NCBI RefSeq assembly: GCF_002014975.1
Contig: NZ_MUXV01000028.1
Location: forward strand, 1 to 31,626
Source: Moraxella bovis
Lineage (GTDB): Bacteria > Pseudomonadota > Gammaproteobacteria > Pseudomonadales > Moraxellaceae
Reading direction: 5' to 3'
Length of the DNA: 31,626 nt
The notes under the pieces were generated by a model. That model saw nothing but the letters and a program-made list of their open reading frames with translations, did not search any database and was not told the origin of the DNA. The position numbers were made by a program, and so were the translations under genes. Positions 22,958 to 30,708 of this stretch are shown piece by piece; position 1 is the stretch's first letter; every line of letters starts with the position of its first letter.

Positions 22958-25900
22958 ATGATTGTTACCTTTATTTCCCAGTGCCAGAAAAAAGCCATAA
23001 AACGCACTCGCAAGATTTTGGACGCTTTTGCGGGTCGCATTGGCGATAACGTTTGGCAAACCAACATCACCGAGATTGGTCTAAAAACGGTGTACGAGCT
23101 ATTAAAATCCACCGCCAGCAAATCAACCGCAGTCGCTTGCCACCGTATTGCCACTCGCCACCGCACCGAGCTTGTGTGGGTGGTGGGGAATAAATCCAAA
23201 TTTAACACCGCAGGGGGCGTAGCCGCGAATCGTACCAGACGTTCTATTTTGCACCATGATTGGGAGAATAACTGGCAGTTTTTGGACGGCATTGGCATCA
23301 TCGCCACATTGGCAGGGCTGCTCCATGACATCGGCAAATCCACGATAGGCTTTCAAAATAAACTCTTTGCCACCACCAATATCTCCGACCTCTACCGTCA
23401 CGAATGGGTGTCGTTAAAACTCATCGTCTGGCTGGTGGGCGACTGCACTACCGACCAAGCAGTATTTGAACGCCTTGCTCATGTTGATGAGTATCTGGCA
23501 GATAAGGCATTGCCGACTTTGTCCGATTTTGGCACGCCAGATAAAGCAGATATGGGCAAGCTCCCCCCTTTAACCAAATGGATTATTTGGCTTGTGGTAA
23601 CACATCATCGCCTGCCACCCGCACACGCTTATTATTTTAAAAAGCCCGAGGCGTATAGCACGCCAGAGTGTTTATCAAGAGATGTACAAAGTTATTTGGC
23701 AAGTCTAGAAGCCATGGAGCGTTGGGTGTTTAATAAGGGCAATAAGGCGGACGACTTTTTTAACTTTAAACAGTTTATTTTGCACAACAAACTGTGGCAA
23801 AAACAGCTCAAACGCTACGCCACAAAAGCCCAAAATTCGCCCTATCTGCAAACCCTTATCAAGCAATATCCCCAAGCGGTATCCGACCCATTTTTACTGC
23901 ATTTATCACGGCTATCACTCATGATGGCTGACCATAATTATTCTGGTTTAAAAAAAGATGATAAAAAACGGCATCAAGGAAAATTTGACCCAAGCCTTAT
24001 TGCCAATACCATTAAAATTAATGACAAAAACCAAACCAAACAAACACAAATCAAACAAACATTAGACGAGCATTTATTGGGCGTGGCACAATTTAGTGCT
24101 CAATTTGTGCGGATTTTGCCAACGTTGCATGAAAATTTGCCAGCCCTACAAAACCACAATCCTTTATTGCAAAATACCGATACGGACGGATTTTTGTGGC
24201 AAAATACCGCCTTTAAAACCGCTTTAAAACACCGTGAAGCGACCGATACACACGGCTTTTTTGGGATAAATATGGCAAGCACAGGCAAAGGCAAAACACT
24301 TGCCAATGCTCGTATCATGTACGCCTTGACCGACCCTAATAAGGGGGCAAGGCTTACTGTGGCGTTAGGCCTTCGTGTTTTGACCTTACAAACAGGGCAA
24401 AGCCTACGCCAAAAACTGGCTTTGACGGATAAAGAGCTTGCCGTATTGGTGGGTGGTCTTGCCCAAAAACAGCTTTTTGAGTTGCAAAACAGCGACAATG
24501 ACACCGAGATAGGCTCGGATACAGGCAGTGAGTCCGTCCAAAGATTGCTGGATGAATTTGTGGATAGCGACATTCACACGGATTTGGGCGAGCTAAATCT
24601 TGGCACGCTCGTAGAGAGCGACCACGCCAAGCGCCTGATAGCCTCCCCTGTGGCAGTCTGCACCATAGACCACCTAATGCAAGCCAGCGAGTGCAAGCGT
24701 GGTGGGCGGTATATCGTACCGATGTTACGGCTGTTTAGTAGTGATGTGATTTTTGATGAGCCTGATGATTTTGACCAAAACGACCTGCCTGCTTTGTCTC
24801 GCCTTGTGCATTTGGCAGGAATGTTTGGCTCTCGGGTGATGTTGTCGTCTGCGACATTACCCCCTGATTTGGTGGCAGGGCTGTTTAAGGCGTATCAGAG
24901 CGGACGTATGATTTATAACGCTAATTTTGGCAAACCTGCCCCAAAAGTGGTGTGTGCGTGGTTTGATGAAAATGTGAGCAAAGCGGTACAAGTGGCAGAT
25001 GATTTTGATGCTCATCATGAGCAGTTTATCAGGGGGCGTGTCAAGCATTTAAATGACAATGCTGTGCGTCATTGGGGCGAGATTTTGCTGATTGATGAGA
25101 TGGATAATGAAGACGATGACAAGCTTTATAAAGACATGGCAAGCGTGCTGTTTGACAAAGCCCAAGCCTTGCACGACTTACATCACACCCAAATTCATGG
25201 TAAGACGGTAAGTATTGGGCTTATTCGCATGGCAAACATCAATCCACTCATCGGTATCGCCAAAGCCATGCACGAGACGGGCGACATGGCAGGGTTTGAC
25301 GGTTGTCAATTTTATTTGGCGTGCTATCATGCCAGACAAGTGTTTATTTTGCGAAATCAGCTGGAAGTGCGACTTGATAAACTCCTAAATCGCCATGACC
25401 CAAAGGCTCTTGCCAACAATCCTGATATTATAGACAACCTTGCCAAGCACCCCGACAAAACGCACCATATCTTTATGGTACTTGCCACGCCTGTGGCGGA
25501 AGTGGGGCGAGACCATGATTATGATTGGGCGATGATTGAGCCAAGCTCCATGCGGTCTATCATACAAACAGCAGGGCGAGTGTGGCGACATCGTACTGAC
25601 AAGGTGGCTTTCGCTCCTAATATTGCCATTTGGGATAAGAATATCAGAACATTAAAGGATAAAGACATCGCCTTTTGCCACCCTGGATTTGAAAGCCAAG
25701 CCTTCCCCCTTGCCACGCACCAAGTGAGCAAACTTATCAAACAGGCAGATTATGAACGCATTTCATCGGTCGCTCGGATTAGCAAATCCGCTACGCCAGA
25801 ACCCAAAAAGAATCTGGCGGATTTAGAACACGCCGTCATGCAGGATTTGATGAACAATGATGACATCAATGTGGTCAATGCTTATTATGAGCCAGATACC

Positions 25901-26266
25901 GCCAACCGTCTGCACGTTCATTTGTCTTGTCTGACACCATTTCGCCAAAGTCAAAAGCAGACAGATTTTATCGTCAATCCGCTTGATAACACCCTAAACA
26001 TCTCGTCCTATGACAGCGTAGAGATGCACGGTGTGGCGAACGCCAAAACAACCCATGAGATTATCCCAAAGGCGATAACGTGCCAAAATCCCAATCTTGA
26101 TACATGGCTGACCGCCAATCTATCGGACGAGCTTGCCAAACTTAGGGAACATTATCCAGACACGTCTGTCAATATGCTCATCATTCGCTTTTGCGTGCTG
26201 ACCATTCGTGATGATTATCATGACGGCTATTATTTTGATGAGCGGTTTGGGGTGTATGAGCGGTAA
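22958..26266 (+). CDS. cas3: Cas2-3 fusion nuclease-helicase, type I-F
   Basis: 1102 residues. Residues 1–90 are the Cas2-like domain (MIVTFISQCQKKAIKRTRKI) fused to Cas3, which is diagnostic of type I-F. The HD nuclease has His123–Asp124 in GLLHDIGKS. Helicase motifs: Walker A ASTGKGKT (residues 440–447), DEPD at 600–603 in place of DEAH, SATLPP soon after, and motif VI QTAGRVWRHR from residue 870. A C-terminal domain covers the rest. It joins Cas1 for adaptation and is recruited by the Csy complex to unwind and degrade target DNA. Complete, no frameshift. The csy genes follow only after a 298-bp gap with a miniature element and a promoter region. Confidence 0.97.
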   Translation: MIVTFISQCQKKAIKRTRKILDAFAGRIGDNVWQTNITEIGLKTVYELLKSTASKSTAVACHRIATRHRTELVWVVGNKSKFNTAGGVAANRTRRSILHHDWENNWQFLDGIGIIATLAGLLHDIGKSTIGFQNKLFATTNISDLYRHEWVSLKLIVWLVGDCTTDQAVFERLAHVDEYLADKALPTLSDFGTPDKADMGKLPPLTKWIIWLVVTHHRLPPAHAYYFKKPEAYSTPECLSRDVQSYLASLEAMERWVFNKGNKADDFFNFKQFILHNKLWQKQLKRYATKAQNSPYLQTLIKQYPQAVSDPFLLHLSRLSLMMADHNYSGLKKDDKKRHQGKFDPSLIANTIKINDKNQTKQTQIKQTLDEHLLGVAQFSAQFVRILPTLHENLPALQNHNPLLQNTDTDGFLWQNTAFKTALKHREATDTHGFFGINMASTGKGKTLANARIMYALTDPNKGARLTVALGLRVLTLQTGQSLRQKLALTDKELAVLVGGLAQKQLFELQNSDNDTEIGSDTGSESVQRLLDEFVDSDIHTDLGELNLGTLVESDHAKRLIASPVAVCTIDHLMQASECKRGGRYIVPMLRLFSSDVIFDEPDDFDQNDLPALSRLVHLAGMFGSRVMLSSATLPPDLVAGLFKAYQSGRMIYNANFGKPAPKVVCAWFDENVSKAVQVADDFDAHHEQFIRGRVKHLNDNAVRHWGEILLIDEMDNEDDDKLYKDMASVLFDKAQALHDLHHTQIHGKTVSIGLIRMANINPLIGIAKAMHETGDMAGFDGCQFYLACYHARQVFILRNQLEVRLDKLLNRHDPKALANNPDIIDNLAKHPDKTHHIFMVLATPVAEVGRDHDYDWAMIEPSSMRSIIQTAGRVWRHRTDKVAFAPNIAIWDKNIRTLKDKDIAFCHPGFESQAFPLATHQVSKLIKQADYERISSVARISKSATPEPKKNLADLEHAVMQDLMNNDDINVVNAYYEPDTANRLHVHLSCLTPFRQSQKQTDFIVNPLDNTLNISSYDSVEMHGVANAKTTHEIIPKAITCQNPNLDTWLTANLSDELAKLREHYPDTSVNMLIIRFCVLTIRDDYHDGYYFDERFGVYER

Positions 26267-26279
26267 CGTGGTAAATACA

Positions 26280-26404
26280 GCTAACAAAATTGAATTTTGC
26301 CACGGAAACCGTTCGCCACAAGCTTGCCTGCGGGTCGGTTTCCGTTATGGTTCGACAAGCTCACCACGAACGAAAAACCGTAGCACTTTTCATTTTGTAG
26401 AGTG
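26280..26404. mobile_element. Family B miniature element between cas2-3 and csy1
   Basis: About 125 bp, starting CTAACAAAATTGAATTTTGC (preceded by CAG) and ending CATTTTGTAGAGTG. The ends are imperfect inverted repeats (ACAAAAT…GCCACGG against ACAAAAT…GCTACGG) and TA borders each side. Its centre contains the same TTCG-rich palindromic core as families A and C. A shorter relative sits at 19152–19203. Its right end abuts a CRISPR-repeat copy and appears to have replaced that repeat's last four bases. Confidence 0.7.
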
Positions 26405-26476
26405 TAAGTCATCTATGCGATGTGGAATGTGTATTTAACATACATAATTTTCTAAGTCATCTTTGTGATGAACTTT
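26401..26476 (-). ncRNA. Degenerate mini-CRISPR: candidate crRNA-like regulatory RNA
   Basis: Read on the minus strand. Pseudo-repeat 1 (26476–26449) matches the array repeat at 21 of 28 positions; it keeps the CATC/GATG stem and the whole CTTAGAAA 5'-handle and has lost its 5' part. Next is a 20-nt pseudo-spacer (26448–26429), ATTATGTATGTTAAATACAC. Then pseudo-repeat 2 (26428–26405) matches the first 24 repeat bases exactly, keeping the 3' hairpin. These are precisely the parts that end up in a mature type I-F crRNA after Csy4 cleavage. The 20-nt length is 32 minus 12, that is two 6-nt Csy3 modules shorter than array spacers. The pseudo-spacer resembles the csy1 upstream region (see 26489–26510). 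Transcription is not shown. Confidence 0.6.
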
Positions 26477-26478
26477 AT

Positions 26479-26508
26479 ATTATACTTCATTTATTTTACA
26501 AATATAAT
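26479..26508. promoter_or_regulatory. Overlapping divergent promoters for csy1 and the mini-CRISPR
   Basis: Plus strand: TTATAC at 26480–26485, 17 bp, TATAAT at 26503–26508. Minus strand: TTATAT at 26507–26502, 17 bp, TATAAT at 26484–26479. Each -10 overlaps the other's -35. The minus-strand start would fall near 26473, inside pseudo-repeat 1 just before its stem. An additional plus-strand pair, TTGAAA at 26511–26516 and TTTAAT at 26534–26539 (17 bp), is an alternative csy1 promoter. Confidence 0.5.
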
Positions 26509-26510
26509 GG
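26489..26510 (-). promoter_or_regulatory. Candidate target site of the crRNA-like RNA in the csy1 promoter region
   Basis: On the minus strand CC at 26510–26509 (the type I-F PAM) is followed by ATTATATTTGTAAAATAAAT. It agrees with the pseudo-spacer at 15 of 20 positions. Mismatches are at 6, 8, 12, 18 and 20; positions 6, 12 and 18 are not read by the Csy complex. The seed lies on the TATAAT box at 26503–26508. Confidence 0.55.
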
Positions 26511-26564
26511 TTGAAATCAATTTTTAAATATGCTTTAATACCCTAAAAATAACAAGGAAATCCC

Positions 26565-27962
26565 ATGACAGCACCGACCCCAAACACCAATTTGACAACC
26601 GATGATATCAAGCGAGCGATTGATGAGTTTTTGCTCGCTCAATTTCACAAAAAAGCCGACAAAGAGCTAAAACAGCTTGCCAAAGCCACAGAAGCAGGCG
26701 AACCCACCAGAATCGCCCAAGCCCAAGAAGCACTTGCCCCCATACAAGCCAAATACCAAAAACAAACATGGCTTAGCGATGCCAAAAAAATGGCAACTCA
26801 GCTAAAATTTGGCACGCACATCTCAAAAGGCGTACACCCCGATGCCAAAGGCGACAACATCACCGCCAACGCCACGCCCTGCCCATTTGTCGGCACGCAC
26901 ACCCTTGATACACCAAGTCTTGATGCCAACGGCAACGCTGCTGCCCTGCCACTGGCGAGCTTTTTTGATTGGCAAGTGGGTGACATCAAAATCAGACAGC
27001 TTATCACCGACAAACACCCTGCCTTGGTGGGGGCATTTCATGATGACGTGGCGGTTTGTGATGACTATCGGCAGATTTTTTATGACACGCTCACAGGCAA
27101 AAAGGACGTACCAACCACGCACGAACGCAACAAACAGCTTTTTTGGGCGTTGCCTGATGATGAATATCATCTTATCATACCGCTGTTTGCGTCTGCTCTT
27201 AGTCATGATGTTTTTCATAAAATCAATCACTTACGCTATTCAGACACCAACAAACAAGCCCGAGACAACCGTTTTAAGGGCAAAGAGACAACCGCTTATG
27301 TGTCGGTTGTGGATTTGGCAACGATACAGCTTGGTGGTACAAAGCCCCAAAACATCTCTCAACTTGTCAGCCGTCAAGGGGGCAAAACCTATCTTTTACC
27401 GTCCTACCCACCCACCTTTACAGGCAGTAGCGATTTGTCTTTTGCTAAGACAGCCAAGACGATTTTTGGCAAGTCGCTAGCCTATGTGGTCAAAGATGAT
27501 ATGGACGAGCTTTTTAAACTGCTTGTTCGTGTTAATAAAAACCACAAAAACACCATAGACGTTCGCACCGCTCGTGATGACATTTTGCAAAATATTATCT
27601 TAAGCGTACTACAAGTCGCCCATGCTATCCGTCAGAAAGAAGCAGGCTGGTCAAAGGTTTATAAACTTGCCTTGCACCAAAAATACTGGCTAGACCCAAA
27701 GCGTGGCGAGCTTGATGGCGAAGACAAATTTAAAAGAAATCATGAGAGCAAAAACTGGCAAAACGATGTACAAAAAGATTTTGCTCATTGGATTCAAAAC
27801 GAGCTTGAAAAACGCTTGGCTTATTATCAGCAAGAGCAAAAAAAGAAAAATAAGCAAGCGGTAGAGCTAGAATTTGGACGGGCGGAGTTTGAGCATTGGC
27901 AAAAAGAATTTAAAGACACCTTTAACGCAAATTTGCGTTTGGGGCAAGGAGTATTGACATGA
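26565..27962 (+). CDS. csy1: Csy1 (Cas8f), type I-F large subunit
   Basis: 465 residues, slightly longer than the Pseudomonas protein. It recognises the PAM and holds the 5' handle of crRNA with Csy2. The family motif LGGTKPQNISQLVS is present near residue 260, with SYPPTF soon after. The first 70 residues are helical and Lys/Ala/Gln-rich (AKATEAGEPTRIAQAQEALA). The C-terminus is charged and helical (YYQQEQKKKNKQAVELE). Ribosome site AACAAGGAAATCCC. It overlaps csy2 by 4 nt (ATGA), so the csy genes are translationally coupled. The gap before it carries the proposed autoregulatory region. Confidence 0.96.
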   Translation: MTAPTPNTNLTTDDIKRAIDEFLLAQFHKKADKELKQLAKATEAGEPTRIAQAQEALAPIQAKYQKQTWLSDAKKMATQLKFGTHISKGVHPDAKGDNITANATPCPFVGTHTLDTPSLDANGNAAALPLASFFDWQVGDIKIRQLITDKHPALVGAFHDDVAVCDDYRQIFYDTLTGKKDVPTTHERNKQLFWALPDDEYHLIIPLFASALSHDVFHKINHLRYSDTNKQARDNRFKGKETTAYVSVVDLATIQLGGTKPQNISQLVSRQGGKTYLLPSYPPTFTGSSDLSFAKTAKTIFGKSLAYVVKDDMDELFKLLVRVNKNHKNTIDVRTARDDILQNIILSVLQVAHAIRQKEAGWSKVYKLALHQKYWLDPKRGELDGEDKFKRNHESKNWQNDVQKDFAHWIQNELEKRLAYYQQEQKKKNKQAVELEFGRAEFEHWQKEFKDTFNANLRLGQGVLT

Positions 27963-28894
27963 GTTTTATTTATCCACAGCATTCGCTGGTCGGCTATGTT
28001 CGCCTTGACCGTCTCAAAATCATCAATGCAAATGCCGTCTCCGCCCCCTTGACTTATGGCTTTCCTGCCTTGACAGGATTTGTTGCGGCAACGCACAGCC
28101 TAAGCCGTAAAGTATCAAGCCTTATGGGTTTTGAAAATATTCGCTTGGACGGTGTGCTGGTGGCGTGTTTTGATTGCCAAGTTCAAACTTACCAAGAAGG
28201 CTACAAAGACAAAACCTTCGCCCAAACTCGCAACCCCATTTTAAAATCAGGCAAAACCGCCCCAATCATCGAAGAAGGGCGTTGTCATCTCACCATCTCT
28301 TTACTCATCGGTGTGTATAAAGACAGCGTTCAGGATTTGACCGAAGATGAAGCAAATCAGCTCACCCAAAACGTGCAAGAATTTGCCCTATCCCAACGCT
28401 GGGCAGGCGGCAGTCTAACAGGCATGAGTGGCGTGCATTTTGTCAAAAAAGACGACATCGATGAGCAAAAATCTCGCCTATGTCCTGCCTTTATCATCAC
28501 GTCCGCCCATGATGAGCTTGATGAGATTACCCAAGAATTACAAGAAAAAAATCCCAATGCCACCGCCCTAGATGCACTCATTGAGACGGCGGTGTTGCAC
28601 CACACACCGCCCACGGATAGCCAGTCTGAGTGGACGACTCATTCGGTCAAAAAACAACGTGGCTGGCTTGTGCCTATGCCTGTGGGTTTTGTTGGTATCT
28701 CGGACAAATACAACAAGGGGCAGATGAGCCACGCTCGCTCGGACGAGTACCCTGCTCAGTTTGTGGAAGCGGTATATTCGCTTGGCAAGTGGCGATTTGC
28801 CAATCGCATAGATGACTTAGATTCTGCGTTGTGGTATGGCGATTATGATAACACTTGTGATTTATATGTGATTAAGCATTCTAAATATTTGTAA
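27959..28894 (+). CDS. csy2: Csy2 (Cas5f), type I-F
   Basis: 311 residues; RAMP-fold subunit that caps the 5' end of crRNA with Csy1. Begins MSFIYPQHSLVGYVRLDRLKI with the typical N-terminal strand, followed by NAVSAPLTYGFPALTGFVAATHSLSRK, and the late WLVPMPVGFVGIS and VEAVYSLGKW segments. It overlaps csy1 by ATGA; csy3 starts 42 nt after its stop. Oddity: codons 281–288 (A-N-R-I-D-D-L-D) are encoded by DNA with a 19-nt exact match to the CRISPR repeat in sense orientation (28803–28821). Confidence 0.95.
   Translation: MSFIYPQHSLVGYVRLDRLKIINANAVSAPLTYGFPALTGFVAATHSLSRKVSSLMGFENIRLDGVLVACFDCQVQTYQEGYKDKTFAQTRNPILKSGKTAPIIEEGRCHLTISLLIGVYKDSVQDLTEDEANQLTQNVQEFALSQRWAGGSLTGMSGVHFVKKDDIDEQKSRLCPAFIITSAHDELDEITQELQEKNPNATALDALIETAVLHHTPPTDSQSEWTTHSVKKQRGWLVPMPVGFVGISDKYNKGQMSHARSDEYPAQFVEAVYSLGKWRFANRIDDLDSALWYGDYDNTCDLYVIKHSKYL
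28796..28823 (+). repeat. CRISPR-repeat-like sequence inside csy2
   Basis: Aligned without gaps to the 28-nt array repeat it matches 22 positions, of which 19 are contiguous (28803–28821, ATCGCATAGATGACTTAGA). It keeps the loop GCATA, three of the four stem pairs and most of the 5' handle. The change C to A at repeat position 7 removes the basal stem pair. It lies 73 nt before the csy2 stop. Confidence 0.8.
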
Positions 28895-28936
28895 TTTTAA
28901 CCTTTAACCAACTTTAACCCAATAAAGGAAATTGTC

Positions 28937-29929
28937 ATGACCCTAAAAACCCCTTCCGTGCTTGCTTTTGAACGCAAACTTGACATCTCGGACGCAACCT
29001 TTTGGCAAACCAATGGTAAAGACAAAATGCCTGTACTTGTCCAAGAAAAGTCCGTGCGTGGCACAATCAGCAATCGTCTAAAAAACGCCATTGCCAGCGA
29101 CCCTGCCAAGCTGGACTCCGAAATCCAAAAGGCAAATTTGCAAACCGTGGATGCAAGTTTTTTGGACGAATCGTGCGACACGCTCATCACTCGCTTTACG
29201 GTCAAGGTACTGCCCTTTGACGGCAAAGCCAACGTCTGCAACGAACAAGCCTACCAAAACGCCCTGCTTGATGTGGTGCAAGCCTACAAAGACGAACACG
29301 GATTTGATGAGCTTGCCAGACGCTATGCCTACAACATCGCCAACGCTCGCTTTTTGTGGCGAAACCGCATGGGGGCAGAATCGGTGTCAGTGGTGGTAAC
29401 GCTTGGCGATGAGTCGGTGAAATTTGCCAACGCTCGTGAATTGTCGCTCAACAATTTTGATTATCAAGATGACAAATTGGCTCGTTTGGCAAGCTGGATA
29501 AAAGGCGGACTCATGGGCGATAAATTCACCATTTTGACGGTGGAAGCTTATGCCAAAGTCGGATTTGGACAAGAAGTGTATCCGTCCCAAGAGCTGATTT
29601 TGGATACAGGCAGTAAAAAAAGCAAGGTGCTTTATCGTGTGGGCGACACGAGCCAAAACCGTGCTGGTATGCACTCACAAAAGGTCAGTAACGCCATTCG
29701 TACGATTGATGATTGGTATCCAAATGCCGAGTTTCCTGTGGCGACCGAGCCTTATGGAGCGGTTACCACCCTTGGCACGGCATTTCGTCAGCCCAAAGAA
29801 AAGCAGGACTTTTATAGCTTGTTTGACGGTTGGATTAAAGACGGCAAAATCCCAAGCGACAACGAGCAACACTACGTCATGGGCGTATTAATTCGTGGTG
29901 GCGTGTTTGGCGAAAGCGGTAAGGAATGA
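28937..29929 (+). CDS. csy3: Csy3 (Cas7f), type I-F backbone
   Basis: 330 residues; six copies normally form the crRNA-binding backbone of the Csy complex, each covering 6 nt. Family marks: LKTPSVLAFERKLDISDATF at the start, EKSVRGTISNRLK, YNIANARFLWRNRMGAE, and GQEVYPSQE. Ribosome site AATAAAGGAAATTGTC, a strong one after a 42-nt gap, which fits the need for excess Csy3. It overlaps csy4 by ATGA. Confidence 0.97.
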   Translation: MTLKTPSVLAFERKLDISDATFWQTNGKDKMPVLVQEKSVRGTISNRLKNAIASDPAKLDSEIQKANLQTVDASFLDESCDTLITRFTVKVLPFDGKANVCNEQAYQNALLDVVQAYKDEHGFDELARRYAYNIANARFLWRNRMGAESVSVVVTLGDESVKFANARELSLNNFDYQDDKLARLASWIKGGLMGDKFTILTVEAYAKVGFGQEVYPSQELILDTGSKKSKVLYRVGDTSQNRAGMHSQKVSNAIRTIDDWYPNAEFPVATEPYGAVTTLGTAFRQPKEKQDFYSLFDGWIKDGKIPSDNEQHYVMGVLIRGGVFGESGKE

Positions 29930-30531
29930 GCATGGTTTATCAAGAAATTACCCTAATCCCAAACGATGACATACCGCCCTATGCGATATGGAGTAAGCTC
30001 TACAACCAGCTTCATATCGCTCTTGCGGACGTGGCAAATGGGCATGGCATCAATACCATTGGCGTAGCATTCCCTGATTATCGCTACAGCGAGCAGCACG
30101 ACAAAGGCATGCTCGGCAGTCGCTTGCGGATGTTTGCCCCAAGTCGTGATGAGCTTGATAAGCTCGATTTACCCCTACGCCTCTCTCGCCTGTCTGATTA
30201 TGTGCATATCAAAGCGATAGCGGACGTTGGCGAGCGAGCGACAGGCTATGTGGTGGTGGAGCGTTATCGCCATTATGACTTGGGCAAGCAGGTGGAGCGG
30301 TTTGCTGATTTTAAAAATTTGACAGTGGAGCAGGCGCTGGAGCATTGCCTTGCCCACAAGAAAAAAGCCAAAAATTACCCCTTTGTCCGCCTAAAAAGTG
30401 AGACCAACCAACGGCAGTATCATCTGCATATCCGCCAATATACGGTCGCCAAGCCACAAACGGGGGTGTTTAACACCTATGGCATTACCAACATTAATGA
30501 CGAGACCAAGGCAAGCGTTCCGCATTGGTGA
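29926..30531 (+). CDS. csy4: Csy4 (Cas6f) crRNA endonuclease, type I-F
   Basis: 201 residues; cuts pre-crRNA at the base of the repeat hairpin and stays bound to it. Catalytic His30 in LYNQLHIALAD corresponds to His29 of Pseudomonas Csy4. An arginine-rich helix (about residues 105–120, GSRLRMFAP earlier and ERYRHYD later) would bind the hairpin. FNTYGITNI and the C-terminal VPHW fit the family. It overlaps csy3 (ATGA); a second start at Met3 is possible. Terminator at 30549–30589, then leader and array. Confidence 0.96.
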   Translation: MSMVYQEITLIPNDDIPPYAIWSKLYNQLHIALADVANGHGINTIGVAFPDYRYSEQHDKGMLGSRLRMFAPSRDELDKLDLPLRLSRLSDYVHIKAIADVGERATGYVVVERYRHYDLGKQVERFADFKNLTVEQALEHCLAHKKKAKNYPFVRLKSETNQRQYHLHIRQYTVAKPQTGVFNTYGITNINDETKASVPHW

Positions 30532-30548
30532 TTGGGGTTGGTTGTGCT

Positions 30549-30589
30549 AAAATAAAGGGCATGATACAGGTTTACACCCTTTATTTTTT
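30549..30589 (+). terminator. Terminator after csy4
   Basis: AAAATAAAGGG and CCCTTTATTTT form a perfect 11-bp stem with a 17-nt loop, followed by T residues. It separates the csy operon from the array. Confidence 0.75.
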
Positions 30590-30708
30590 GACTATTTAAA
30601 AACTTGATAAAAATCAAACATTTATAAACAGGCGAAAAAACATTGGGTAAACGCCCAAAATATGGCTGTAAGCCTTGATATAAGTGGGTTTTATGTTGTA
30701 TAATTCTT
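30590..30708 (+). promoter_or_regulatory. CRISPR leader with promoter and two IHF-like sites
   Basis: Two matches to the IHF consensus WATCAANNNNTTR lie side by side: AATCAAACATTTA at 30612–30624 (plus strand) and TATCAAGTTTTTA on the minus strand at 30609–30597. IHF bends the leader during spacer acquisition in type I-F systems. A promoter, TTGATA at 30675–30680 and TATAAT at 30699–30704 (18-bp spacing), would start transcription within the first repeat. Confidence 0.6.

Noticed and set aside
26401..26476. Reading the repeats between cas2-3 and csy1 as a normal second CRISPR array
   Set aside because: Only two repeats are present, both incomplete, with a 20-bp rather than 32-bp gap; a specialised or decayed mini-array fits better.
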